This document shows, in pieces, positions 22,520-31,704 of a stretch of 36,453 bases of DNA (its first letter is position 1; each line of letters starts with the position of its first letter). Source of the DNA: Glomus cerebriforme (Eukaryota; Glomeromycota; Glomeromycetes; Glomerales; Glomeraceae). The notes beneath the pieces are model-generated. The model searched no databases and was not told where the DNA came from. It was given only the letters and a program-made list of their open reading frames with translations. The DNA lies in the NCBI GenBank assembly GCA_003550305.1, contig QKYT01000230.1:93457-129909 (forward strand), read 5' to 3'. The position numbers and the translations under genes were made by a program.

Positions 22520-23493
22520 GGTTACGGCCTTACGGGTCGAGTAATGTTCAAGTTGACCGAAGAGAATCTTCTTTCCGGTGGAATATTTTTTTATTACTCA
22601 GAGGAAATCAAGACCCTCAAAGATAAACCAAGCGCTCGTTCTCGTTATACCTAAATTTGAGAAAATATGGCAGATTTCGATGGTATTAACTCAATTCCGT
22701 TACTCGAATCAAATTCATGAAAAAAGAGACGACATTAAGGATTTCATGCATGATTTTAGAGTGAGGTCATACGATACTTTGTACATACGGTACTTTACAA
22801 CCTGACAGATTGGAAGCTACGGTATACTTTATGGGTATGTCGGGCAATACTCCTTCGACCTGAAATTTTTCAAATAATTGAGGATTAAAATTTCCATAAA
22901 TTATGGAGAAAGACTTTTTACGATAAAATTTTGATTGCTCCCAATTGGAATTATTTCCTCATTTACAATTATTTTTGGTAAAAATAAAAACAAAATAAGC
23001 TAGATTTTACCCGTTATATCAATGCAAATGAGCTTTGACTATTCATGAGAAAAGAACTTATTATTCGTCTCCAATACGGAATTATTGGTAAAGACCGAGT
23101 CGATTATGCAATCAAGGTATGAGAATTTTCTCGATATCCTGACGGCCCGTTAGCGAAATTTCTTGGCATCTTTTTTCAGGAATTAATAATCGTCTTTTTA
23201 ACTTCATTAATTCAGGAAGCCGAGGAACTTATGTGCATTACGGAGACAGACAACATAAGTTCCTACAGGCTTTGTCCAGAATTTTAAGCAATTTCATACC
23301 GAAACGTGAAGAGGCATCCGGTAATGATTTACCTGTATGGAATAGTCACAACCGGTTGAGACTGTTATTTCTTATTATATGCCCGGGAGAGGTGTCAAAA
23401 TCGATTGACACCGCAATCACCGTCGAATTTACTAGGAAGGCTTTGGAAAAATGTTTCGGTAGTATAATGCATTGTGTAAGGATGTGTGGATAA
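22520..23493 (+). pseudogene. Decayed Crinkler/SAM-type protein with REase-like domain
   Basis: Fragments spread over three frames recall a large Rhizophagus family (SAM-like module followed by a domain with a GRVDYAIK...ICITEDK pattern). Seen in order: GYGLTGRVMFKLTEENL then EEIKTLKDKPS (about 22520-22635), DGINSIPLLESNS (about 22680-22720), LQYGIIGKDRVDYAIK (ending 23116), EAEELMCITETDN (from 23216), IYLYGIVTTG (about 23330), and VSKSIDTAITVEFTRKAL (about 23394-23447). An intron with good borders (GTATGA at 23117, CAG at 23213-23215) still lies between DYAIK and EAEEL. Stops and frameshifts disrupt every block. The D...E-x-K arrangement (VDY, then ITETDN where the family has ITEDK) is reminiscent of PD-(D/E)XK nucleases, and here the lysine is lost. 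Base composition is less AT-rich than the surrounding DNA, which suits former coding sequence. Confidence 0.6.
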
Positions 23494-24599
23494 ATCCCCT
23501 GCAAATGAGAGATCATTTAATAGGCGGATATTGCAAAAAAAATAGGGGTATAGTCCGCAGTCATTAGCGTAGAAACGTCATCATGTATCATGGGTCAGGC
23601 ACATCGTGCAAAATTCTCATTAATATATGTAACCATTGCTTGATATTACATCGGATGAGAACATTAATCGTAGGCTACATGTTTTATATACTTTTCCATT
23701 GTTTGCGGGAAAATTTTTCATGGTTACAAAGGCTATTTATATATTGTTTTTTAATGCAACAATTTGATTTTTACGCTTAAAATATTTCATGTAGATACCA
23801 GGGAATCGCTATGCCATAAGATCACAGGCCAAAGATTTCAATAGTAACGGTTTGGGACGTAGTCTCCCTTCTGTAGGATAATGATGCAGGCGTATCTTAC
23901 AAAAATGCCAAAATTCTTGGTAAAGAAGATTGGGACAATGGAAAGAAACAGTTTTAAATCGCTAAGTTTCTCTGATTTCACGTGATTAGATCCATCTTCT
24001 CGTTTACACTGAAAAAGAGAAAGCAAAAAGAAAAAAAAACGGGATGTTCGGGCGTCTATTAGCGTTGGAAACCAATGATATTCAAACCAACCATTTGATG
24101 GTAGTGTTAAGAGTACAAATAGTGATTCTTTCAGTTCTTTGAATTTTGTCCTTACCAAAGAACAACCCGTCGTCTGCGGGCATTTTTGGGGCAACTACTC
24201 GGAGTCGGTACTTACATAAGCAATTTAAAGGTATAAACCGAATGGAGATCCAGATGAAAGACATAATATACATTTTGATAAAAAAAAATGATTCCTCCCG
24301 AAAATACCGTGTCGCCTTACATTTTCCAATAAACATAATAAACGATGTTTCAAATGTCTAATTATTAATTGCAAGGTATGGCATGAGTTCACTTTTGTTG
24401 AAGCAATCTTGAGTAAAACTGATCATTATCGTGTTGCAGCTATAAGATCAAAAGTGAAGATCTTCCGGCGTTAAGTTATGTGAAAATCTGGATGATCTTA
24501 TTTATCTAAAACGAACTTATTTGTTATAGAGTAGTAGATAAAGTAGTTAAATTAATCATATAATCTTCATTGAGGAACGCTAACAAAAGCTTATTAAAA
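23494..24599 (+). other. Former coding-like stretch, unidentified
   Basis: Between the two recognisable relics the sequence stays richer in G and C than ordinary spacer. Plus-strand readings look protein-like but are broken, for example DNDAGVSYKNAKILGKED (from about 23880) and FVLTKEQPVVCGHFWGNY (about 24145-24200), followed by KVWHEFTFVEAILSKTDH (about 24375-24430). A 118-aa minus-strand open frame at 23838-24194 is probably a shadow. I could not assign a family, and the stretch may be part of one decayed gene or several. Confidence 0.3.
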
Positions 24600-24825
24600 A
24601 AATCATTCGATTCTTCTCATATGACTCAGATTATACTGTTTATCGTAAAGACAAAAGCATATACTTGAATTCAGAGGATTACATTCGTCCATAGTTTCAG
24701 TAAAATTCGTGAAATGTTGGAACAGGGAACCAAAAGAAGTTAAAGAAATATATACAGCACTTTCTAATTTGGCTGAAAAAAAAGCACATTGAAAAATACG
24801 GAAAAGACTACAAATACAATTAAGG
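24600..24825 (+). pseudogene. Relic of an HMG-box protein
   Basis: In one frame DYTVYRKDKSIYLNSEDY (about 24627-24683) resembles helix 1 of a MATA-type HMG box (N-A-F-x-x-Y-R-K-D-K). SFSKIREM follows in a second frame. KCWNREPKEVKEIYTALS continues in a third frame as NLAEKKAH (about 24712-24790), matching the helix 2/3 region W-x-N-E-P-x-E-V-K. EKYGKDYKY (about 24791-24818) matches the basic tail. Stops and at least two frameshifts make it non-functional. MATA-HMG-like genes are numerous in arbuscular mycorrhizal fungi (established for the group). The assignment here is by motif order. Confidence 0.55.
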
Positions 24826-26270
24826 TGGCATGGATCCTGGAATCCGGATTATATTGTAGTTGAGAATTGCATGTTGTTGGTATTGTTAAATCAAAGACAC
24901 CTCGTCACAAAGGCCTTGATTATGTGGTGGATGATGGTACTGAATTTGTAAAGTATGTAATTAAATATATCTGTTTCTTTTTCTAATAATATCATCATAC
25001 CGCTCAATTAGCTAATTATTGTGCTCAATCGTTATCTATTATTTATTTAGTCAGGCTTGATCAATAGACATCATGATATTCAAACGAATTTAGACTTAAT
25101 GGAACTATTAGAGATCAAAGCAAAAAATTACCAAGCTCTCAAAACAAATTTATATTATATAGGAAAGATATTTCCATCATCCAATGTTCGTACATAATAC
25201 TTTTACTTTTACCCCTATAAATTAGTAAATAGGTACATATATAGATTACTTTTTCGTATATATAAATGCTTGTGTTTGCGGTTAGTGTGTGTATATGGTA
25301 TGCATAGGTTGTTTAATAAAAATGTGATGACGTTTTTTTCTTGACAAGGGTTGTGCGCAAAAAAAAAAGGTTTTTTCTCAGATCGTCACATGATGAATAA
25401 TAATCTCGAGCTGGATGGTGAGTTCGACATCTTCGAAATTTCGATAGTTACGATTACTTTTATTTTGCTTTTGTTGAACGAGAAACCAATCATTACATAA
25501 AAAATGATTTACATAAAGTATGTTTGATATTTCCATCGGAATGTCAAAGGCATATGGCCAATTAAATTATTTACATCATGGAGTGTGGTGAGATCGAGTT
25601 GAACAGGAAGATCAGGTGATTTAGTAATATGACCAAAGTTTAAAAAAATACAATTAAACTAATTAAACTGATTATAAAATTTCATCTTACATTAAGACCC
25701 ATGCATCAGGTCATTTTATTTCACGTGACTTATAATTTGTCACCAATGTCACGGGTGAAATTTATAAAAGTCTTCTCGATCACTCTGATGTACATTACCT
25801 CTATATACTGGACATCAGAATTCCGGCTACCAGCTTCTTTAAGCAAGCTTCGATATTCTATTTTATTCACTGACTTACCTTATATTTCTTATTCATGCCA
25901 TTCTCTATCGGCAATATTTTTCCGTAATACTATTATTAGTCAATATCCTAATTTGGAAAATACATATGATTATATTTATGTCTTGTTTTGTCATCCAATT
26001 TTTGACAACAAATGAGGTAAACCATTTTAATTTAATTAAAGAGGCTGTGGAGAGTGGTTACTTATTTGTCTATCATTTTTAGTTCTAATTTTTTCGGGTT
26101 ACTCAATATGCATACTATTATATTGTTTAAAATGATATATATATACAGTATATACATCGTGCGGTACCGTATTGACTCTTATCTTCCATGATATATTTCG
26201 TCACTAACTTTCATTACCGATATTACCGATTAAATTTTCTTTCATTGTTTAATTAAATATTATACTAGCA
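24826..26270. other. Degraded and non-coding DNA upstream of the F-box gene
   Basis: A short plus-strand reading, INRHHDIQTNLDLMELLE (about 25060-25115), and the phrase GLDYVVDDGTEFVKY (about 24915-24958) may be remnants of the same decayed locus, but no family was recognised. An open frame of 104 aa at 25701-26015 (+) has no motif, no intron and no similarity I can name, so I do not call it a gene. The last 250 bp before the F-box start are AT-rich and should contain its promoter. Confidence 0.35.
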
Positions 26271-27317
26271 ATGGGAGGTAAAACAATAGGAACACCACAA
26301 CATCGAAAACCATCAAAACCAATAGATTCAACACAACCTTCCCGACCACCAGCAACTTCAATAATACCTCCTGAATTATTTATTACAATATGTGAACCTC
26401 TTACACCAGATGATTTATTTTCATTATCACAAGTCTCTCGATATTTTAGAGATTTATTATGTTCACCAAATTCATCAGCAACACAATCTATATGGCGAAC
26501 ATCAAGGTTAACTTTTTTATCTTATCCTAAATTACCTCCACCTCCACCTCCACCTCATGGCACCCCTGGTTCTGATGGAATGGACGAAAGAACTTATATT
26601 TTGCTTACAAATCTCGCTATAAGGTGTCAATTCTGTCATGATCGTAAAAAACAATCCCATATTTATTGGGCGTTTCAGATTCGAAGTTGTGATGATTGTT
26701 TTCTTCAACGAACCATTAGGTAATATAATACTTAAAAATTTAATTTATTTTTATACATATATATAATATAATAAAAATAATAAATATCGTATTATTTTAA
26801 TAGTGAATATCGATTATTACACCATTATAGAATACCAAAAGAAGCATTATGTGGACTTCCGTATACATCTCCCTGTGATTATAAAATATATTGGAAGGAT
26901 CATATACCAACAGCTCAATCAGATTATTCATTGGCAATAGAATCAAATTTACTTTCAGTTTGGATGGTTCAACAAAAAACAAAATTAGAACGTTATACGA
27001 ATACAATAGAAAATCACGAATGGGAATTTAGAAATGAAATGACAAAATGGTCTTATCATAATACATTATCTTTACAGGAAATAAGATTACGATCAAGTTG
27101 TATGGCAGAAGAAATTGCTTCTGATATGAAATTAGATCCTGAAAAATTAAGAGATTGGGGAATTTATTGGTATCCTATGGGTAATAACATTATTAGAAAT
27201 TTAAATGAAGATGATTGGAACGATTGGAGAATCGAAGTTGAAGCTGAATGTAAAAAAATTTTAAGAAAATCTAATAATAAATGGCTTAGTAGATTCTCGT
27301 TAATTAGTATATCTTAA
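26271..27317 (+). CDS. F-box protein with CxxC pair module, 2 exons
   Basis: Exons 26271-26719 and 26804-27317 give 320 aa. Residues 30-66 form an F-box: IIPPELFITICEPLTPDDLF followed by SLSQVSRYFRDLLCSP. F-boxes bind Skp1 in SCF ubiquitin ligases. A proline run lies at 89-95. CQFC (119-122) and CDDC (140-143) make a probable zinc-binding pair. The second exon encodes a Trp-rich, charged, probably helical substrate-side region (WKDHIPTAQSDYSL, WEFRNEMTKW, EDDWNDWRIEVEAE). No Kelch, WD or LRR repeats are visible. The substrate is unknown. It is paralogous to the F-box gene starting at 35656, sharing domain order, the SRL/MxFLxYPKLxPP block and the intron position and phase. A 23-base A run follows the stop, within the 3' region. 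Confidence 0.85.
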
Positions 27318-27518
27318 AAAAAAAAAAAAAAAAAAACTTTTTTTTAGAAGTATTTGAACTTTAGACATTGTAAATTTTTTCATCTTTTCATCTGCATATA
27401 GTTAAACATATTTAATGATTATAATATAATTATTCTAGTATTTATTAGATTGATTGTAATTTATTATTAATTTATTTATTAATTAAATATCTTGTACAAA
27501 AATCTGATTAATTTTCTT

Positions 27519-27609
27519 GCGTGGCACAGTAAATTATGTTATTTGTTGTTTATATGATGCTGTTTATGCCAACAACGCCATATGAGTTGCGCATTAACTT
27601 GTGCCACCG
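27519..27609. repeat. Short inverted-repeat unit
   Basis: The left arm GCGTGGCACAG (27519-27529) is matched by an inverted right arm, which reads CGGTGGCACAAG when reversed (ending about 27609), with weaker pairing continuing inwards (AAAT against TAAT). The unit is about 90 bp and non-coding. The same word GGCACAGT recurs at about 27819. Confidence 0.35.
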
Positions 27610-27844
27610 CGCAGCTAAATACTCATTTGACAAAATGCATACACATTTCATCATATCATCCAAAAGAATTTTATTCTTTTATTTATTACGGCTCTCATCC
27701 TAAATTCTTTTTTTTTCCTTAACTTTGACCCTATAAATTAATTCAGATCATAAATGTAAGAAATCTGATGGATTTATCACCAAAAATCACCTTATTTTTT
27801 TTTTTGTTTGTGGGGTTGGCACAGTTTATTTACTACTAAAATCA

Positions 27845-27866
27845 TCAAGCCCCATATGGGGCTTGA
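27845..27866. repeat. Perfect 22-bp palindrome
   Basis: The sequence reads TCAAGCCCCAT followed by its exact reverse complement, with no spacer. Flanking TTTACTA on the left and TAGTAAA on the right extend the symmetry after short unpaired gaps, so the whole structure spans about 27829-27876. Its G/C content stands out in this AT-rich spacer. Confidence 0.7.
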
Positions 27867-28228
27867 AATTAGTAAATTATTTTTTACGTTGAATTAACAT
27901 ATGAAAAAAAAGGTGAAAATCATTTATTAATAATTATCACAATAGATTATTACACAATAAATATTTTTTAAGTCATAAAACAAAGGTACAGAAAAAATTT
28001 TTTTTCTTATTCATCCATTGATCAATTAACAAATTTTTTACTTTTTGTCCGACCTTACGCCCATCTGTCAATTTTTCAATATATATGTATAAAAAAAAAA
28101 AATTTTTTTTTTTTTTTGATTTTCTCCATAGAAAATCTCTACAGAAAAATTAAATTTCTTTTCCCTAAATAAGATATTTTATTATTTTTTTGACATAAAT
28201 TAAAAATTACCAAATATATTAAATAGAT

Positions 28229-30813
28229 ATGGAAAAGAATGGTATTTCATTCTTTGGTAGCATAGCATTATTAATATCATCTATGACAGGCCCCGGTCTC
28301 GTCACAAGTAAGTGAAAAAATTTTTTTTTTTTTTTTTCAATAAATTACTAACAAACATTTTTATGCATTAAAAGTACCGTTACTTTTTCAGACGGCAGGA
28401 TGGTTAATGTAAGTAAATTAAATATGGCGCAGTAATAATATAAAAAAAAATCTAAAAAATTTTTGTTCTTTGTCATACAGTCCGGTTATTACATTTGTTG
28501 TGGCTACGGTATTAAGTGGCGCAGCGTCATTATTTCTATGCGAAGCATTAAGCGCAGTACCCGGCAATAACAAATTCCAAGTAAGATTATCAATGTTATA
28601 TTTTCATTCAACGATCCAAAGATAAAATTAAAAAACTTATTGTCTTTAATATATACTTTAGAAACAAGTTGAATTTTCTCAACTTTCTTCGATACTTGTG
28701 ATGAATAAATATCAAAAAAATCTTGTTCAAGCAGGATTATTCATTTCAATGCAATCATTCAATATAGCATCAATCATATTATCAGCACAAACAATGGATT
28801 CATTAGTGATTTCAATGATCGGAAAGACTTGCGGCGTTGGAATTCACCCTGATGTTGGATTCTTTTGTGTAAATCAACAGAAAGCAGAAGGAAGTCCATT
28901 TGAGGAACGTTATATGCTCTTAACTGCCGGTTATCTGGTAATAATATAAAACGGTTGTAAACTTTTTTTAAAATAAGATCAAATATATTGATTTTCTTTC
29001 TTTTCCAAAAAAATAGATCGCTTTGTGTATAACGGTCCCTATGGGGATCATGGATCTTATAGAGAATATTAAAGTACAAATTGCATCACTGATAACATTA
29101 GCATTCATTGCTATCACGTGGTTAGTGACTTTTGGTATTCATGGACTTGATACAAGACTTGTTCCTATGATCGGATATGATAAAAGTCAAGTGATCGGAA
29201 CTGTTTTATTTAATTACGCATTTATTATAACAATTCCGAGTTGGGTTAATGATGTAAATCCATCAGTTCCAATTCGAAAAGCAGTTTGGTATTCTGTGAT
29301 ATTGTCAACAATAGTTTATCTCTTGTTAGGAATTATGGGAGGAATGGCTTATAAGATGGGATCAATATCAAACATCATTTCTACTATTAATGAATCACCC
29401 GAAAAATCTATTGTTAGCATCATTACAACTTACCTATTTCCACTGGCTGTATTGATTACAAGTATCCCAGTTTATACAATCATAATTAGATATAATTTAT
29501 TGAGGACTGGTTATTGTGGAAAAGGTAAATTATAATCTTTTTCTTTTCGAAAAAAAAATATATATACTAAAACTAATAAAAATATTACTTTTTTAGTCAT
29601 GGCGAATTTGTTATCTTGCGTATTACCTTGGGTGATAATTATTCCTTTCCAAACAGGATTTTGGTTAAATGCATTTATGAATTGGACAAGTTTGATATTT
29701 AGTAGTTCATGTAATTTTATCCTACCATTCTATTTGTATTATATAACCATAAAGAAATCTCATTTAAAGGATGATAATATAAAAGTGGAAATAGGCGAAG
29801 AAAAATCTGTTGTGGAAATGGAGAAAAAGAAATCTGCTATATCAGATACAATTTCAATTAAAAGTGTTTTATTAACACTTAACGGGCAAGATATTTCAAC
29901 TCTACTTAATAATAATAATGAAATGAACAATTTGCCTTCTTTACCTATTGTTATAAGTCCACCTTCTCTAAATGATAAACATCTTGTACCTCCTATCCCT
30001 ATTTCTCAATCATTGGAAAATAATAATCCTATACGAAAAAAATCACATGAATCCATTCAATCTACAAAATCTTCTTTATCCATACGAACTTATCTTTCAA
30101 GTCCAAAAATCAGCCCAAAAGTCAGTCCCAAAATTAGTCCAATAATTATATCTGAACATTTGGAAGGAAATTATTTTGATTCAGACATAATAAATACAAC
30201 CAAAACTACAATCACAACGCAACATGAAATCGATTCAGAGAAAGATCATCACCAGATTCCTTCAACAAATTATCTTGATATTCCAACACCACAATTGATT
30301 CTGCGTGGAGATAATGGTTCCCCTTGTTCAACACCTGTTAGAATTCGTTCACATTCAAACATGACCGCTGATTATAACATACATCATAATTCTGTCGAGA
30401 AACAATATTTATCAGCTCCTCCTTCTTTAATTTCACGTAATAGTTTAAAACGAAGAAGATCTCCGCAGAGACATGTTATAACTCCTATAATAACCTTGAA
30501 CAATAATCAATTGGATTCAAATGATTCAAATGTTGATCCACTTGAACTTCATTTTCGTCAAAGACTTTATCATAATCACCCTTCACTTATCTCTAGTGAT
30601 ACTCATAGAACTGATGATAATACTCAGAAAAGTGATTCAAATAAACATGATATGTTTAAAGCTTTCCCTTGGATTTCGGAAATTAGTGGTATGAAAATTG
30701 CGATTGGATGTGGTGCACTCTCTGTAATGTTAATTGGTGGTGTTATAGTTTATGATTTAATTTTGTTAGCTCTGGGAACAAATGTATTTGGTGTTCATCA
30801 TGATTCAGCATGA
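28229..30813 (+). CDS. Amino-acid transporter, AVT/SLC38 type, with long hydrophilic insert
   Basis: Exons 28229-28307, 28375-28408, 28481-28580, 28662-28937, 29017-29524 and 29597-30813 give 737 aa. The N-terminal part, SMTGPGLVTIPLLFQTAGW (19-37), is the signature first helix of the amino-acid/auxin permease fold (GxGxxxxP...GW), and about ten membrane segments follow up to residue 384. NYAFIITIPSWVND around 225-240 resembles the family's TM6 region (NxFIxxP). Residues 385-690 are a Ser/Asn-rich polar insert with SPKISPKVSPKISPIIIS repeats and no recognised fold. One last membrane segment (KIAIGCGALSVMLIGGVIVY) comes near 695-720. Family members move neutral or basic amino acids with protons across vacuolar or plasma membranes. 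The substrate cannot be told. The second exon is only 34 nt. Confidence 0.85.
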
Positions 30814-30910
30814 TCATGATAAGGGAATAAGATTATTATGTATATTAAATTTAAAAATAAAAAATGTAAACTACATCTTTAATTATCACGTTATTTAGTG
30901 GTTATGATTG

Positions 30911-31130
30911 GGCAGAACAAGGGACCCGTAAAATTTTTCGATTTGAAGTAAATCGATTTAACCAAAAAATTTCGATTTATTTCGATTTTGACCAGAATTA
31001 GCTTTCGAGTTGGCGATTTCGGCTGGAATTAAGAACAATTCTTAACCACATGATTGCTATTTCCTTGAATCAATAATATCACTTCCATATGAGAATTCTT
31101 TCGAAAATTTTACGAGCCCCTGGCCAGAAC
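30911..31130. mobile_element. Short hAT-like non-autonomous element
   Basis: The left end AAGGGACCCGTAAAATTTTT (from 30919), continuing CG, and the right end inverted, CAGGGGCTCGTAAAATTTTC, continuing G, agree at most positions and start with the A/G-GGG type end of hAT elements. They are bounded by GGCAGAAC (30911-30918) and GCCAGAAC (31123-31130), an 8-bp direct repeat with one mismatch, which is the target duplication length of hAT transposition. The 204-bp interior has no coding capacity and is rich in the word TTTCGATT. Confidence 0.65.
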
Positions 31131-31144
31131 GTATCCTTAATAAT

Positions 31145-31331
31145 AGACTAGGGTTTAGGTTATTATCCTAGATTCCTTATATTAATAAATATTTATAATG
31201 ACGAAATCAACTTCCAAGAAAACGAAACAAAAAATTGCAGATAATATAGAAAACATGTTCGATTTGGGCATGAATCAATATTAAGAACCTTCTTCAGTTC
31301 AATTTAGGATAATAGTCTAAACCCTCGGTCT
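31145..31331. repeat. Second inverted-repeat element
   Basis: The left arm AGACTAGGGTTTAGGTTATT (31145), continuing ATCCTAG, pairs with a right arm that inverted reads AGACCGAGGGTTTAGACTAT (31331), continuing TATCCTA. About 22 of 27 positions agree, allowing one short gap. The 187-bp unit has no coding capacity and begins 15 bases after the hAT-like element. No target duplication was identified. Confidence 0.6.
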
Positions 31332-31350
31332 AGGATATAAATTTTGACCA

Positions 31351-31446
31351 GCCAGAACAAGTTAATTTCTTTAATTCTTAATAAAATTTATCTTTACTAA
31401 AATAAGAACGTTAAACAGAAAATACAGAAATCTACTTGTTCTGGCC
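31351..31446. repeat. Third inverted-repeat element, sharing the word CCAGAACAAG
   Basis: The left arm GCCAGAACAAGTTAATTTC (31351-31369) is matched by the right arm, which inverted reads GGCCAGAACAAGTAGATTTC (31446 to 31427). The unit is about 96 bp. Its end word GCCAGAAC is the same as the duplicated target word of the hAT-like element at 31123. Confidence 0.55.
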
Positions 31447-31630
31447 TTTTATGCATAAATTAAAAAATTATATTATTAATGCATATATGTATGCATATAT
31501 AAAGAACCAAAGAATATTGATCTGTTCGATCGATTTTAGACCCAATAGTTGATAATATTATATGCGGACATTTAACCGTATTAGTTCTTAATTATCAAAA
31601 CAAGATCACAGTAAACAAATTTCGCTTATT

Positions 31631-31704
31631 GCTATATCAGTCAGTGCAATTGGTGAAAATGGCCACAGAGTGGTCCATTTTCATCTATCTGTGACCGATA
31701 TAGC
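31631..31704. other. Long near-perfect RNA-type hairpin
   Basis: The left arm starts GCTATATCAGTCAG (31631) and ends TGAAAATGGCCA. The right arm starts TGGTCCATTTTCA and ends GTGACCGATATAGC (31704). The outer block GCTATATC(A/G)GTCA and the inner block TGAAAATGG-CCA pair, with an internal loop between them and a terminal loop of about 5 bases (CAGAG). Each arm is about 34 bases. It could be a small-RNA precursor if transcribed, or a foldback MITE. No transcription evidence is available here. Confidence 0.5.

Larger units (their letters stand above)
27318..28228. other. Spacer with two small inverted repeats
   Basis: This is the non-coding region between the F-box and transporter genes. It holds the inverted repeat at 27519-27609 and the perfect palindrome at 27845-27866, listed separately, plus A/T runs close to the transporter start. 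Confidence 0.55.

Noticed and set aside
23838..24336. Overlapping minus-strand open frames of 118 and 84 aa
   Set aside because: They lie opposite broken plus-strand coding-like readings and look like shadows.
25701..26015. 104-aa plus-strand open frame upstream of the F-box gene
   Set aside because: No recognisable motif or splice structure. It may be part of the decayed locus but cannot be supported as a gene.
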